A stretch of 64,000 nucleotides of DNA. Source: Ciona savignyi. Taxonomy: Eukaryota > Chordata > Ascidiacea > Phlebobranchia > Cionidae. A program made the position numbers and the translations under genes. Of this stretch, positions 35,201 to 46,859 are shown in pieces (position 1 is the first letter of the stretch; the number at the start of each line of letters is the position of its first letter). The notes beneath the pieces are model-generated. The model was given only the letters and a program-made list of their open reading frames with translations. It was not told the origin of the DNA and did no database searches. The stretch lies in the NCBI GenBank assembly GCA_000149265.1, contig CH003412.1:4975577-5039576 (forward strand). Reading direction: 5' to 3'.

Positions 35201-38200
35201 ACAGTCAAACCAACTAATATGCAGTTGTACGGTCGTGTGTTCGAACGGTTGACGCGATCAATACCTATACCGGCTGCTAAACAAAAACGGTCTAAGGAGT
35301 CGAAACTAGAGTAAAAAAATATAATAAAAAAACACGGCACAGTAAGCTGATTAGTGACCTCACCTTGGGCAACTTTGTTCGTTACAGCGACGTCGTCCGA
35401 CCGGCCGCGGCGTTATTTTGCACAGTCTTCCCCTCACGTGATCTTGGCCTCGGTAACATCGCACACGACGTCTCTGAGTACCTGGGTTCAAAGGTCACAT
35501 ACAGTCCGTATCAGCTATTATCGCATATGGGATTATGAGATGTTTTCCCGTATATTTAACTGTGTTATAAATAATTAAATCCACTCCAGCAACTACACAA
35601 AGCCAAACATATGCAAACTTGCTAATATAGCATTTGTGTGGAGATCCCTACGGGTAATTATGCTGTACAGTAATTCAGGTAGTAATTGTCCAAGGATAAT
35701 TGCCTAAGAGATAACTACGTAGGTACCAATTTAGCCCACAGCCTAGGAACATTATATACTTCAGAGCAAAACGCACGCTCGCGTGTTTCTTATGTTTACT
35801 GATGTGACGCACGCCGTATACGAATAAGAATTTACTCTTGTAAAATAATAAAAAAAAACTAATAAACGTTTACCGCGACCGTTTTCTATTCAACTGGCGT
35901 ATAGGGGAATAAAAACAAATCCTCATCTATGCGACCGTTTTTATTATACACATGGAGAAACCAACTACTTGAGTCTATATTACTCCCGTTACTCGCGTGC
36001 AAGATTTACTCGCGTCAGCTTCCACAGGCGAGTTAATTTTTACTCGCCCGAAATTTAATCGATTTTTGGCCCTAATGGTAAGTATAATTAAACCACCTTC
36101 CTAAGACCTGACCCCCCTACCCTAGCTGTTAAATTATAGCGTAACAATCAAGTAACCACCTCCTCCGCATTGGTGGCTGCAGACGCTCCAGTTTCCAACC
36201 TTCCACGTGATTTCAGTTGTAACCGGCAAGTTCCCGGGAATAACGTTAGGCGTCACTCCCAAAGGGAGGTGGTAACTGTACCTGATCTCCTTGTTAGGTT
36301 CCTGCACGATAACCTGCAATTGTGATAGGGTTATTCATCTTCTTGTTGAGAGCATATACTATAATGGAGGTCTGGGCTATATACTTTCGTATTGCGTAGG
36401 TATATATAGTTAGTACTTAACGATTCGAGTTTTTAACAAAAAAATCTAGATAGTATCCGTAGGTTAGTTTAATTAGTATGAGCGGCCGTACCCTACAAAC
36501 AACCGGAAGGAATATATTGTTCTACATACTACTGAATGAGACCAAATACGATTAAATGCTGCATGATTCGATTTTAGCCTACTAGTTTTAATTGCATTTG
36601 GCCCCATTCGACATTTAGACCTCGTTTGACCAATAACCGAAATACCGAGTGACATATTCGGTGCCAAGTCTGGCTCGGTATTTATTCCCACTACTTATTA
36701 CCGGGCGAAATGTTTATCAATAGACAAAATATTGTTCTTAACCGACAAAATAAAATATTAAATGGAAGTGGTACATCTCGAAAACGCAACCCACAGACTT
36801 TCGAAGGATCTTGGTGAAACTAATTTGGCAAAAGGTAAACATAGAACAAATATATCCACATCTACATTATCAGCCAATTAGACGTAGATTTAAAAAACAA
36901 CCACTCACGTCTATTAACAATTTCTCCATGGTCGGCCCGAGTGATGACAGTGTCTCTGGCGACCTCATGCGGTAAGGTTTTCTTCGGTAGGTCAATGTAG
37001 TCCCCGCCACACGAAACGTACGAGAGTGGTTAATTTGCCATCCCCCGTTTACTAAGTAGCTCCCTTGCGCGTCCTTTACCGCTGAAAAAAATGTTTGGAC
37101 GATGTTATTGATAGACTGTTACGGTTACAAGTGTGATAAAAACTAACGTTGTCGCTCATACGCGGGTAAAACCTTACGTCATTCCAGCTAACACTACGGA
37201 TATGTTACAGTATCACGATAACTATCGTTACGTCATATTTTGTTTTATATCACACGTTGTTACGCCAAACCTCGTTCACAATACCATGTAACTTACCAAG
37301 GTAATTTCTGGAAGGTCCATTTTCTGCTATTTCAATGTTAGTAGCAGAAGCGGGGACTTCCAGGAACGTTGTGTAACCTGCGACACAGAATTAAAGGAAA
37401 CACTCAAAAGGCCAAGCGCTATCGAACGAAAATCAAAATCTGAAATTTAGTTCCCTTGTTCGGTTTGGGAAACATTTGGTCTGGTTATTTAACCTAACTT
37501 CTTAAGTACACAGCAACATGTATTTTTGCGTATGATGAATATATTTATATGACATCGCAGTTCATTTAACAGCAAGTCAGTTTGGCCATCCTGTGTGAAC
37601 GACACCATTGAATTACACAAAACATCGCAAGTTACCTGGTGGCAGTCTAGCAGTGTTGAAGACGCCATGGACTCTGTAACATGATGACCCGTCCCCTCCA
37701 CATTCCCTGCATACATCCTCCCTCAGACCAGATCCTAACATCATGTCGCAGCCAACCTCCTGCGTCATCAACACGTCATTTTTATGTCGAGATTTAACGA
37801 GTTTTTGAATTAGGATATGATAATATATTATGTTTATCCCCGTGAATGGGGAAACACACGGGCAACCGTCAGTTCACCTCGCGCCCACCGTCGGGTTACC
37901 GGAGCTATTAATTGTAGTGTGTTGTGTATAATTAACACGTTCCTTCATTTTAGTACAATCCATTAAGCCGCTGGGTTCAGGCAATGTCCGTTAGGTGCCT
38001 TGCACAAGGACAAAACTGACTAGCTATCGTCCAGTTTCGTACCTAAAACCCTTCTGCTGAAAGGCGACGTATTTAACCACTAAACTAATCTGTCGGATAA
38101 TTGGGTGGATATCGTAAACGTTTGCAAAAGAAAACGTTATTAATTGATAATTTGCAACAGCTTGGCTCAAGCAGCAAAGTCTAAGACATGGGTAATCTAT

Positions 38201-41200
38201 TGTGCAAAAAAGTGAAAACAATCGCAGTATATTGGTAGTATAAACATTAGGCGATATCAATAAATCAAGTACTGTACATCGATTCGTAAATCAATGGAAA
38301 ACAGCAAGTGTGGTTCTGTGTTGTTTTCAGCAAACAATGCTAAAATCGACATAATGAGATTTAGCACTACTGATGTGTATTTACATTGTTTTTTTGGGAC
38401 ACAATGGGTTTCCGTTCACGTGCTGTTTGTCCACAATCTTGTTTGTTGATTGATTGTCAATCAAATTGACAAAGTGAAGGTACAATCGACTATTGGTGAC
38501 AAAACAATGCAAATTGACGCCTGAATAGAATTTATTGTCTTACGCTATCAGCTAACAAAGGCACTGTAAGAGAAATGAATCTATTGTCCGTTGTTAGTTC
38601 TGTCTATTAGCTAATAATAGGGGTGTTAATGAGGAAGTGTGACGTCATAATTAAAGGGAAACAGCTACGAATTAAACGAATCTGACACTTTTCCAGAATT
38701 AAAATGTAGCCTTAACACTTGTATTATGGACTCTAATTTCAAGTTAGTAACGATGATTTAATTAAAACTTATGTTGTAAAAGTCGTTTGACCTACTTCTG
38801 ACAACTTGTGAATAATACACGGTTGTCAAACTAATCGCTGTTAGTATGAAACTATCAAACTATTTTTTAATCTTCATTAGTTCGTTGCACAAAAGCCTAC
38901 GCAGTGTTGTAATGGTAAGACTAAATTTGCAATGGTAGTTCTATAAGTTTCGCATTGACCGGTGAAAACTAGAGTATTTAGTTACTACGGTCTCCTAATA
39001 ACAGAAAGCGCTGGGTTTGTTTTGGTCATTTTCTGGGGTTTGGGCGAGCGCGGCTGCTGCGGTTTCAAGGTTGTGTTGGTCACTCCGACTTAGCTAATCT
39101 ATCAACGGGAAGCGAAAGCATAAACTTCGTCTCACTCAGTAGGTCATAGGTCAAATCGGTCGGCACACTCTAGATGCGGGAGGTCAAGTTAGTGGCTGAA
39201 AGGTTAGAGCGTTCTAGCGCGTAGATTTGTCAAGTATGCGGGCAATGTCAACTAGAGTCGTCGGGTTCATTTGGTCTCTAATACTGCTGACCAGTTGCCG
39301 TTCGTTTGTAATATTAGGCATAACCGTGAGATTCTGGCAGGAACTATAAACTTGATATATTTAATTGGTGTTTAAAGATAAAATTATGTGTCATCCGCAC
39401 AGTGTGACGGAAATTCGACGATGTGGATTAGGTGTCTTTGATATCAAAACCGGACTTCATACTCATAAGGATATAAATAAACCATAATACAAACAAAACA
39501 ACCACCTGACACGTTCCATCCACACACACGTCAAATGAGTCGGCTCGACATCTTGTTCCATCCACCACTTTGTCCAACATCTTCAGGAAGAAGACTTCCT
39601 CCTCTGGTTGACAGTGTAGCTGACACGGGTTGCTTACTGAACCTAGAAGACAACGACAAGAATGAAATATATTTACGAAAATCTTACCTGAAGACAAAAT
39701 GCCTGAACCAAGACTTCATTATGTTAACTTTTTGTTTTTTTGCCGGGACAAGTTTCGAACGTGCGATGTGCTAGTCACATATTTGATTATTATGGCCTGT
39801 GTATAAAGCGGTCGCGCTAATCATTTGGCTAATTGACCGTTACTGTTAAGTTTTATTTATTTTATCTCTATCTTTACCGTACCCTGAATTGCAGGTCAAA
39901 TTATTGTGTTTGAATAAGATACTAATATTACCAATAGTGGTGAAATGTATATATATTTACAACAAAATGACCTGCAGGACATATAGATTAAAATTATTCT
40001 TTTCGAACCAAACGGTTGTTGTTAGTTAATTAAAAACCGTGATATTTTGCACAAGCTTTACATTTCTTAAAATTGTGTCACACCCAACCGTCTGTTATCA
40101 ACATAAAATGTAAAGAACAAATGTCTAACAAGTACAACATGTCCACAAATATTTTATAACAAACTCGGACCACCACAGAATACATTGTCCACTCGGGATT
40201 GGACACTATATCGAAAACCAAATTATGTTTCCAATCACAAAACAAAGTTAATGGCAACATGCGTAAGACATGTGTTTACAACCGTTACTAACTTGTTTCT
40301 ATTACATCAACCCAGTTTCTGGAAAAGGAGTTTTGCCTTCGGAAGAACTTGAACGCTCAAGTGCTGCCTTTTAAAACACATTTTCGCGTCAGGCGAAATT
40401 CTTGAATCGCGCCAAATAGAATTCGAATGTGTAAACGGGTTGTATCGACACCTAGTATCGTGTTCGTGGGAACGTCTGGCCTCTGTTTACCCCTAACCAA
40501 AAGGTTGGGGGTATATACATAACCCGCAATGGGTTTAACGTTTTCTGAATGTTGGTGACATATTTAAGGGGCGCGATCAGTTTGCGTTTTCGAAATGACA
40601 CGATTTGATGACGTGATAATAAAGGTTTAGATCGGAAGAGAGAACTGTTTAAAAATTCCCACGCGTGCACTGTGACGTAGACAATAGGGTAGACAATTAG
40701 TCATTGAATTCTAGAAGTAGCGAAAACGAAGGTTGACAATCAGCAAATAAAAGTTGATAGCGTCGCTGCTTGCAAAGACTCCCAAGTAACATCTTACCAT
40801 TTTAAGTGTGAATTAATAATTAGATCTCGCGAGCCCAATGTGCCATAGTTTGTTGGGCCAATTTTGAACGCGAGTCCAATGTGCCATAGTTTGTTGGGCC
40901 AATTTTGCACCAGCTAGCATGGTAATGAGGTCGGTATAAAATGGATGCGCGGTTTGGGTTAATACGATCGATAGATATAAAGCAAAAACACCTGACTTAC
41001 TACCAACGTATGGTTTCCAGGTGTGACGCCTTCCAACGAACGATTGGTTGTTGAAGACGGAACATTGCTCGGCGCGGAAATCAATGGATCCATAAGGACA
41101 ATCCTGTAGCATGGATGGAGTATTGTTATGCTGCTAAAGAAATATTTCCAAACCGTTTTATTGTATACACTACATAGAACCATGATCTTTATTGGAAAAG

Positions 41201-44200
41201 AGCCTTTTACGAACCATACATACAAACCATATATTTTTATTGTGTACGAACCATACAGAACCATGTTCTTAATTGTAAAATAGCCTCAGTACAAAGAATA
41301 CTGGATATGAGCTCCACTTTACAACCCAGAGATACAGTTTGTGCAAATAACCTGGATTAAAGCTCCACACTATAAACTCGTAGATATAGAATCGAAGCAT
41401 AGCCTAAATGTAAGGCGCCCTTACACAGGACACACTTTCGCAACATTTCCAAAATAAACAAACTTCACGGGGTTGTTACTAAGGCGTGACAAGTCATACA
41501 GTAATAACATTGCAGCACGCCAGCCACAACATATCAATAGCGCCTCAATTTCAGACACACTTTTAGTTTTCATAACGGAATATTTTTAACCTAAGCCCGT
41601 ATCAGGTGTCCAAACATTACCTGTATATAACAAGAGCTATATTTTCGACTTTGCCCAATGCACTCGTCGTTGCCATTTCGCCTGGAAATGTTTATTTGTT
41701 GTAAAACATGGAATATTTGTTGTACAAGTACCTGCACGACAGTTAAACACTTAGAGAATGCCTGCTGCTCGTGGTATGTGGCTACACCGCATCTAGATCG
41801 ACGCAGGGACACGGGTATGTGCGAAATTGCAACAAAAGTTTGGGTCGGTCAACGCACCACCCGGAAACATTACACGTTTGTTAAATTGGACTCCCGGTGA
41901 CGCGGTGTCATGCGCTGGGAACCTAAAACCTTTTGCGTTGCTTTGCTGGCCATGAATAGACAGCGAATCTAGAACGTCGTCTCGCAATTATACCTATGAC
42001 GTCACAATAAAGGCATCGAAGCAAGTCGGCTCCGATTTGTCTTACAATTTTTGTTCCAAGTTCAATTCCCTTATTTCCGGCACCGGAAAAGAGATTTTAT
42101 AGAACAACAAAGACACCGGATGACGTCGGTGCCGCTTTTCTTCCGAACGCGGCGCCGATTGTCGCACTAATTTACATGCTTGTGATGTCATACAGAAGTT
42201 GTTTATTCTTTAGCGTTTACGATTTCCAGGTGGTTAAGAAATGCAATTAACCAATCTCCAGTACAACACAAGGAGAAGTGGCAGACAAACCCCCAATTAC
42301 CTGACATTGAGACACTTTCGCTGCATAAAAGTGACACCGCCGCCACAAGTCCGGCTGCACGGTCCCCAGCGTCCCCACGGCCCCCATCCATCCTCGTTCA
42401 ATCCCGTCTCGTTCGATTGCAGGGTCTAAAACGAAAGTCGAATTAAACTCCCCAATATTTTATAAACAACCTAAGTGTGAACAATTCCCAGGTGGCTAAC
42501 GACACTATTATGACGTCATAAGCACACCAACGGAGCGTGACGAGCTGCTGAACAAACCACTTATATTGGTGGCCCGGTATTTTAAGTCCCACGAGCAAAC
42601 ATTGTAGGGATATTTTAGCCGGTAAGCTCGTATAATTCAATATATGTCAATCACTTCCACTACACGACTGTTAGATAAACCTCGATATGGCTTTTTAAAC
42701 ATAGGCGGCTCTTTACTGTGGCGTTTAAACATTGTCAATTAAATAAACAATCTCTCATTATCTTCACAATATCGTTCAATAAATTGAATTTTAGTTACTT
42801 TTTAATGAAGATCATCTTTGCAACATTTGTGCCGGAAAATACTCCTTGGGTGGGTATTTCACCCTAAATTGGCATCATTTCTCAACACAGGGTCGTGAGC
42901 CCCTGGGCAAAATGCCCAATTTGCTATACAGCGATCACTTAATGGATCATCAATCTTTAAAAAACGTCAAATTGTCGTCGCTGAAGAACTCCCGCCAAGT
43001 TTTCGTTGTTAATTTTGAACAAATGATTTATTCTTGTATCGACATTTCGTTCGATATTTCTATTTAATAATTTATCATCCAAACAAAATAACATTAACAA
43101 GTATAAAGCATATATACAGAAATGGAATGTTTATGCTCATACATCCCTATGTAAGAAACAAATGGAAATGTTGGTTTGCGTGCAAAAGTGATTGCAATTT
43201 GACCTTTTTTAAGGTAGATTTATAAGCAAAAGAGACACCCTTGTAAATTGGCGCTTATATCCAGGTTGAATCATGTATAAAAGTGACCTTTACAAAGTAA
43301 ATTATGTACTAAGATTGTTTTATGTACACAAGTGATCAGATTTGTAAAGTGTGGCTTATATGTAGTTTTTTTGCACACATATTCTAGCGATCTTTCAAAA
43401 TATTGTTACACGATCATACTAAACATTTTACACGATCACAGAACAACCACGTTAACCAAACGACTCCTTTACATGAGAGGTCTTGCCTTTTATCTTCCAA
43501 TGATACTACATTTAAGCCATGCCAGGAGGTATACTATAAATGCTTCTAAATAAGCGGATATGGAGATTCATAGAAACAAGATCCTTGTGGTTTTTGGTCG
43601 AATTAAAATTGAACGGTGCTCTATTATTTAAAATCTTTGACAACGATTGAAGTTCTTGTAAGAAAAGGAAAAGACTTGTGTAATTGGCACCGCGAAAACA
43701 ACTTGAATACATGTGAGCATAATTATCATCGTGTGGTTTAGCGATGTAATAAATACTTGTTGATCGCGGCGTAGCTATCGAAGATGGTTAAAAAACCTTA
43801 TAGAAGATAACTGACATTACAATGGTTTATTTGGGAGTCATATAAACAAGTAATGCCGTTTTTTGGTGGGGATAGTTCAATACGATTACCCGGGCCGAAT
43901 TTGGGCCGGACTAAGGATAGACGAACAGCTATATTTATATCGTCACGAAGTAATAATTATCATATCAATTCTCGAGTTCGTTGAAAGCTTCGTTAACAAA
44001 CGAAAAATCGAAATATCAAAGACACTTCGCAGATCGGCTGCTATCGCGGAGTTTCTTTGTTACGTGATGAGTCATAACAATGCCAGACCCATCGCGAGTT
44101 TGCGATTTCCTCTTGTCTACAACCTGACCTGCTGTAAGGTGGGATTTAAAAACCACGATCGGACGCCACACGATGCTTCACAAACAAAGAACTCGTTGCC

Positions 44201-44608
44201 ACAAGTACAGGCCACGCGGATAAATGCACCGCCAACCCATACTTGGTATCAGAAGGCAACAGAAACTAACCCAGAGTCACGTATCCATAGAAACTATACG
44301 CCCGTTGTACGTACTGCAAACGCAGTGTTTCCCAACATTACATTTAGACACCACGTTAAGACGCCACGCCACGTATATACATACATACCACACGTTTGAG
44401 AAAGATAATTTGGATAAACATACGGAGGCGATAAAATCAAACCAATCGATCAATACGTCTAGATGTTAGTAAACGCAATTTAAACTCTTATACGATTTTT
44501 AATAAGCGTAATATTTATCTAATTACTTACCAGAACTGATAAACCGTAGCAGTATCCAGTAAATAAAAGAAGAACGAGGTAACTTGATAAATTCCGCAGG
44601 AAATCCAT
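29284..44608 (-). CDS. PAPLN: Papilin (secreted ADAMTS-like matrix proteoglycan)
   Basis: Extracellular matrix protein. Twenty-two exons give an unbroken 1045-aa frame: 44531-44608, 42301-42425, 41621-41681, 41001-41103, 39506-39636, 37636-37759, 37297-37377, 36909-37081, 36160-36313, 35364-35481, 34878-34964, 34399-34501, 33796-33958, 33508-33663, 32831-32941, 32388-32561, 31538-32041, 31035-31173, 30720-30853, 30164-30298, 29770-29916, 29284-29420. Domains in order: signal peptide (1-22); TSP1-1 (about 40-90, CSRTCGGGV); ADAMTS Cys-rich (90-207, [11 protein letters not shown]); spacer (208-325); TSP1-2 to TSP1-5 (about 326-552); papilin GCC cassette (553-589, ASGPNHVGC); Kunitz 1 (590-645); Thr/Pro-rich linker (about 648-750); Kunitz 2 (755-806); two Ig domains (820-1000); C-terminal PLAC (1003-1045, [13 protein letters not shown]). 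This is the classic papilin order, ending in PLAC and TGA. The start is the ATG opening the signal peptide. Kunitz P1 residues are Gly and Phe. Confidence 0.95.
29966..30082 (-). repeat. 5'-truncated SINE in papilin intron
   Basis: The TATCC-type tail and 3' core are present on the complementary strand; the tRNA-like head is missing. The truncation point abuts the 28-nt inverted copy of a papilin exon segment. Confidence 0.7.
30083..30110 (+). repeat. 28-nt inverted copy of papilin exon 18 segment
   Basis: These 28 bases are exactly the reverse complement of 31102-31129, which lies inside the papilin exon at 31035-31173 (first Ig domain, codons around ARLACPA). The match stops abruptly on both sides. 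The copy is in the intron between the exons at 30164-30298 and 29770-29916. Confidence 0.9.
31850..32035 (-). repeat. Degenerate coding repeat of the papilin Thr/Pro linker
   Basis: Repeated ACAACAAGAAGACAACC-like words encode [14 protein letters not shown] units in the linker between the two Kunitz domains. The unit number could vary between alleles. Such linkers are usually O-glycosylated. Confidence 0.7.
32581..32716. repeat. Minisatellite, about 15-18 bp unit
   Basis: About eight copies of GTGAGTGGAATCAT with small spacers, in the papilin intron between the GCC-cassette exon and the Kunitz 1 exon. Confidence 0.9.
34140..34330 (+). repeat. Degenerate tRNA-like SINE
   Basis: A tRNA-like head (CCAATTAGCTCAGCG and AAGGTTTGAAATCAG) followed by a GGCTAGTCGGTTTTG block as in the main family, then diverged sequence. 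It lies in the papilin intron between the exons at 34399-34501 and 33796-33958. Confidence 0.5.
37812..38096 (-). repeat. tRNA-like SINE, reverse copy
   Basis: The tail side is at 37815 (TAGGATATGATAATATATTA), the core TTAAGCCGCTGGGTTCAGG near 37975, and the head near 38090. It lies in a papilin intron. Confidence 0.75.
40829..40907. repeat. Tandem duplication, 41-bp period
   Basis: Two nearly identical copies containing CCAATGTGCCATAGTTTGTT and GGGCCAATTTTG, in the papilin intron between exons 4 and 5. Confidence 0.9.
43863..44399 (+). other. Long unassigned open frame inside papilin intron 1
   Basis: 178 codons without a stop, antisense to papilin intron 1. The first in-frame ATG comes late (around codon 88), so it would have to be an exon rather than a complete gene. 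The composition is mixed and basic, with no motif I recognise and no clear membrane segment. The length is unusual for chance in this AT-rich DNA but not decisive. I do not assign a function. Confidence 0.15.
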
Positions 44609-45252
44609 CACCTTATCCCGGCAGTCGAGCTTAATAATCGCCAATGTTGAAAAGAGACCTCTCTGCGGTGGAAATGGTCGAATAACTAATCAACGAAGAC
44701 GCGACTCTCGCCTTCCCAACTTTTTTCTTCGAATCGCGAAGTGGTTTTCGCGGTCGAAATCAATGTTTGTTTGTTATAATAATACAATTGCATTATATTG
44801 ACTGTTATATGGGAAAACGAATAATAACGCAAGTGTGGTTCTTTGTCTTGATCGTTGTTGACATTTTTGTGATTTATTACGTCATAATAAATACATTCGA
44901 AAGTTCGAAGCATCAGCACTATTTTAGCTGACGTCACCAAAATATGGAAGCGATGATTATTGTCTGGTTTACCAATGATAAGTGTCACAATGACCATTGT
45001 TTGTAAACAAAATAAATACATACATTTGAAATTCATTTCTTGTGCGTCATTAAAGTGTAATTAGATAGGGGGTTTCCCTGTATCAGGAAGTCAATTGTTG
45101 CGAAAACAAACAATAAATAAAGAGGCAGGTAATGACGTCATTAAATTCGACTTGATAATACAAAGGTAGTTAGCTCTCTAGCACAGAAAGCGGATGACAC
45201 AGTGGTGTTTTTAATGGAGCTTCTAGAGTTCGACACGGAAGGAATATTGTGT

Positions 45253-46859
45253 CTATGCTTCAAGGAACTTTACGAAATCTGTGGATGTGACTGGTTTGAA
45301 AAAAATGTTCGAAACAAATTTAATTGAACTGAAAATTAACGAATTCAGGTTTAATTAAACACTCGCCTTATTTGTGTTTTAAACGAAATGATTTATTTGT
45401 ATTAAAACTACAGGGGAACCACGCTTACCTGACATCCTATGGGACCGTCATCAAGCGGTCGCTTTAGCGGGATGGTCGTGTTAGCGAATTTTGTTTATAG
45501 TAATTTATCAAGTTATGGCCCTTTAGTGACCTTTGTTTAACTGTTTTACCTTGGAAGGAAAGAAACCCGTCTCCGTCGCTATCCAGTCGCTTTACAATGG
45601 ACACTATTTCGTCGTAAGTAAAGCGGACATCTGAGCCATAACACAACGCCAGATGCAAATCAGTCACCGATATTAAGCCGTCACGATCCTGGGTAGTAAT
45701 AGGTGTTATTGATGTCAATGCGTTGAAACGTCATAGTAGTATTACGTCATACCCGGTCCAATTGACGGAATGTTGCCATATTTTTTCTTTTTTCAAGGAA
45801 TTTCCAAAATTGACCAAAATCGAAGGCTTTGCCGTTTTGAAGCTCCTGCGTTATAAAATTGTTATGTCTTATCGAGCAACTACCTTCGTACCCATTACCT
45901 CAGTGGGTAAGTGCGTCTCGTTACAGCCGAAGGTTGCAGATTCGAAACTTTCGCGGGTGACAGCGAGTCAGTGGTATCCTTGGGCAAGGCACGTTATGGA
46001 CATTACATTTAGTTTGCGGATTAATGGGCTTTACCAAATTTAAAAAATCATCATATATATATACTAGTTATACGTATCTGTACAGCGTTGATAAGCGAAG
46101 ACAATGTAAAAAACTTTCAAATAATAGTTCATATCATGCTGTATAATATGAGTAACCCGACGGTGGGTTCGAGGTGACCACTATCCGTGCCTTAACACCT
46201 CTTGCGTTTTCCCGTTCACGGGGATAAGCATTAATATACTAACTATCCTATCATAACTATTCCACAAACCTGATTTTCTTCATCCGTCAGTGGTCGCTCG
46301 AGAGCTAAGGTAACTAACTTAATTCCATTTACGTCGATTAGGCCATCGACTTCGTGACTCTTGAATAACGCTTTGCATTCTAAAATATATTATGACGTGT
46401 AAAGATATGATTTGTCTACTAAATCATTTCCGGCGTACTTAGTTTGTGCAAATAACTAACACCGTCAAGTTACGCATAACAATTACTCACTTGCGAACTC
46501 GCATTCCTGCATAGGATCGATGTTATTGTTCTTTTCGCTCTGAAAAATCAATAATTATGCCAACATATGTGGGTGGCTATGTGTACACAAATCAACCTTG
46601 GATCGCACTATTTTTAAAGTCCTGACCATGTATTTTTAAACATATTAACCTTGATAAGCACACCATCTGTCCAGTAGCATTACATTACAAACGTCCAGAT
46701 TATATATATATATATACTTATTTGTACACAAAATAACGTTGATAAGCGAGTAAATAACTCTCAAATAATAGCTCGCTGCTCGTATCATGATGTATAATAT
46801 AATAATATGAAACCGAAACACATACAATAAAACAAATTAATACAAAATGTACTTACCAT
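45253..46859 (-). CDS. Divergent calmodulin-like EF-hand protein
   Basis: Six exons (46857-46859, 46491-46539, 46270-46379, 45753-45845, 45550-45688, 45253-45278) give an unbroken 139-aa frame. Exon 1 holds only the ATG, as in the neighbouring calmodulins, and intron phases (0,1,0,0,1) equal those of calmodulin. The N-terminal half is degenerate: EF1 (SHEVDGLIDVNG) lacks most liganding acids, and EF2 has lost most of its loop (exon of 31 instead of 45 codons). EF3 (residues 84-95, DRDRDGLISVTD) and EF4 (121-132, DSDGDGFLSFQD) keep D-x-D-x-D-G but have Asp instead of Glu at position 12, which in EF-hands generally lowers calcium affinity and favours magnesium. It ends in FVKFLEA. The gene is head to head with calmodulin copy 1. 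A calmodulin relative is secure; its partner and role are unknown. Confidence 0.85.
45410..45499. mobile_element. Terminal fragment of the TA-target MITE
   Basis: Reads ACAGGGGAACCACGCTTACC, then GGACCGTCATCAAGCGGTCG, matching the right end (complement) of the nested element at 21211-21745. Only one end is present. It lies in the last intron of the calmodulin-like gene. Confidence 0.8.
45890..46255 (+). repeat. tRNA-like SINE with an internal insertion
   Basis: The head (GTGGGTAAGTGCGTCTCG, GCAGATTCGAAAC), core and 3' part are present, split at about 46050-46135 by sequence resembling 46725-46805 (CGTTGATAAGCGA and TTCAAATAATAG). It lies in the intron between exons 3 and 4 of the calmodulin-like gene. 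Confidence 0.7.
46560..46805. repeat. CTTATCAAGGTTGATTT repeat units (reverse)
   Basis: Units read ACACAAATCAACCTTGGATC, TTAACCTTGATAAGCACACC and AACGTTGATAAGCGAG, with a TA run at 46699-46712. The array lies in intron 1 of the calmodulin-like gene. Confidence 0.55.

Noticed and set aside
45464..45718. Single open frame as the end of the EF-hand protein
   Set aside because: Its C-terminal part reads through a splice donor (CAAG|GTAAAA) into a transposon fragment. Splicing to 45253-45278 restores the EF-hand end DFVKFLEA.
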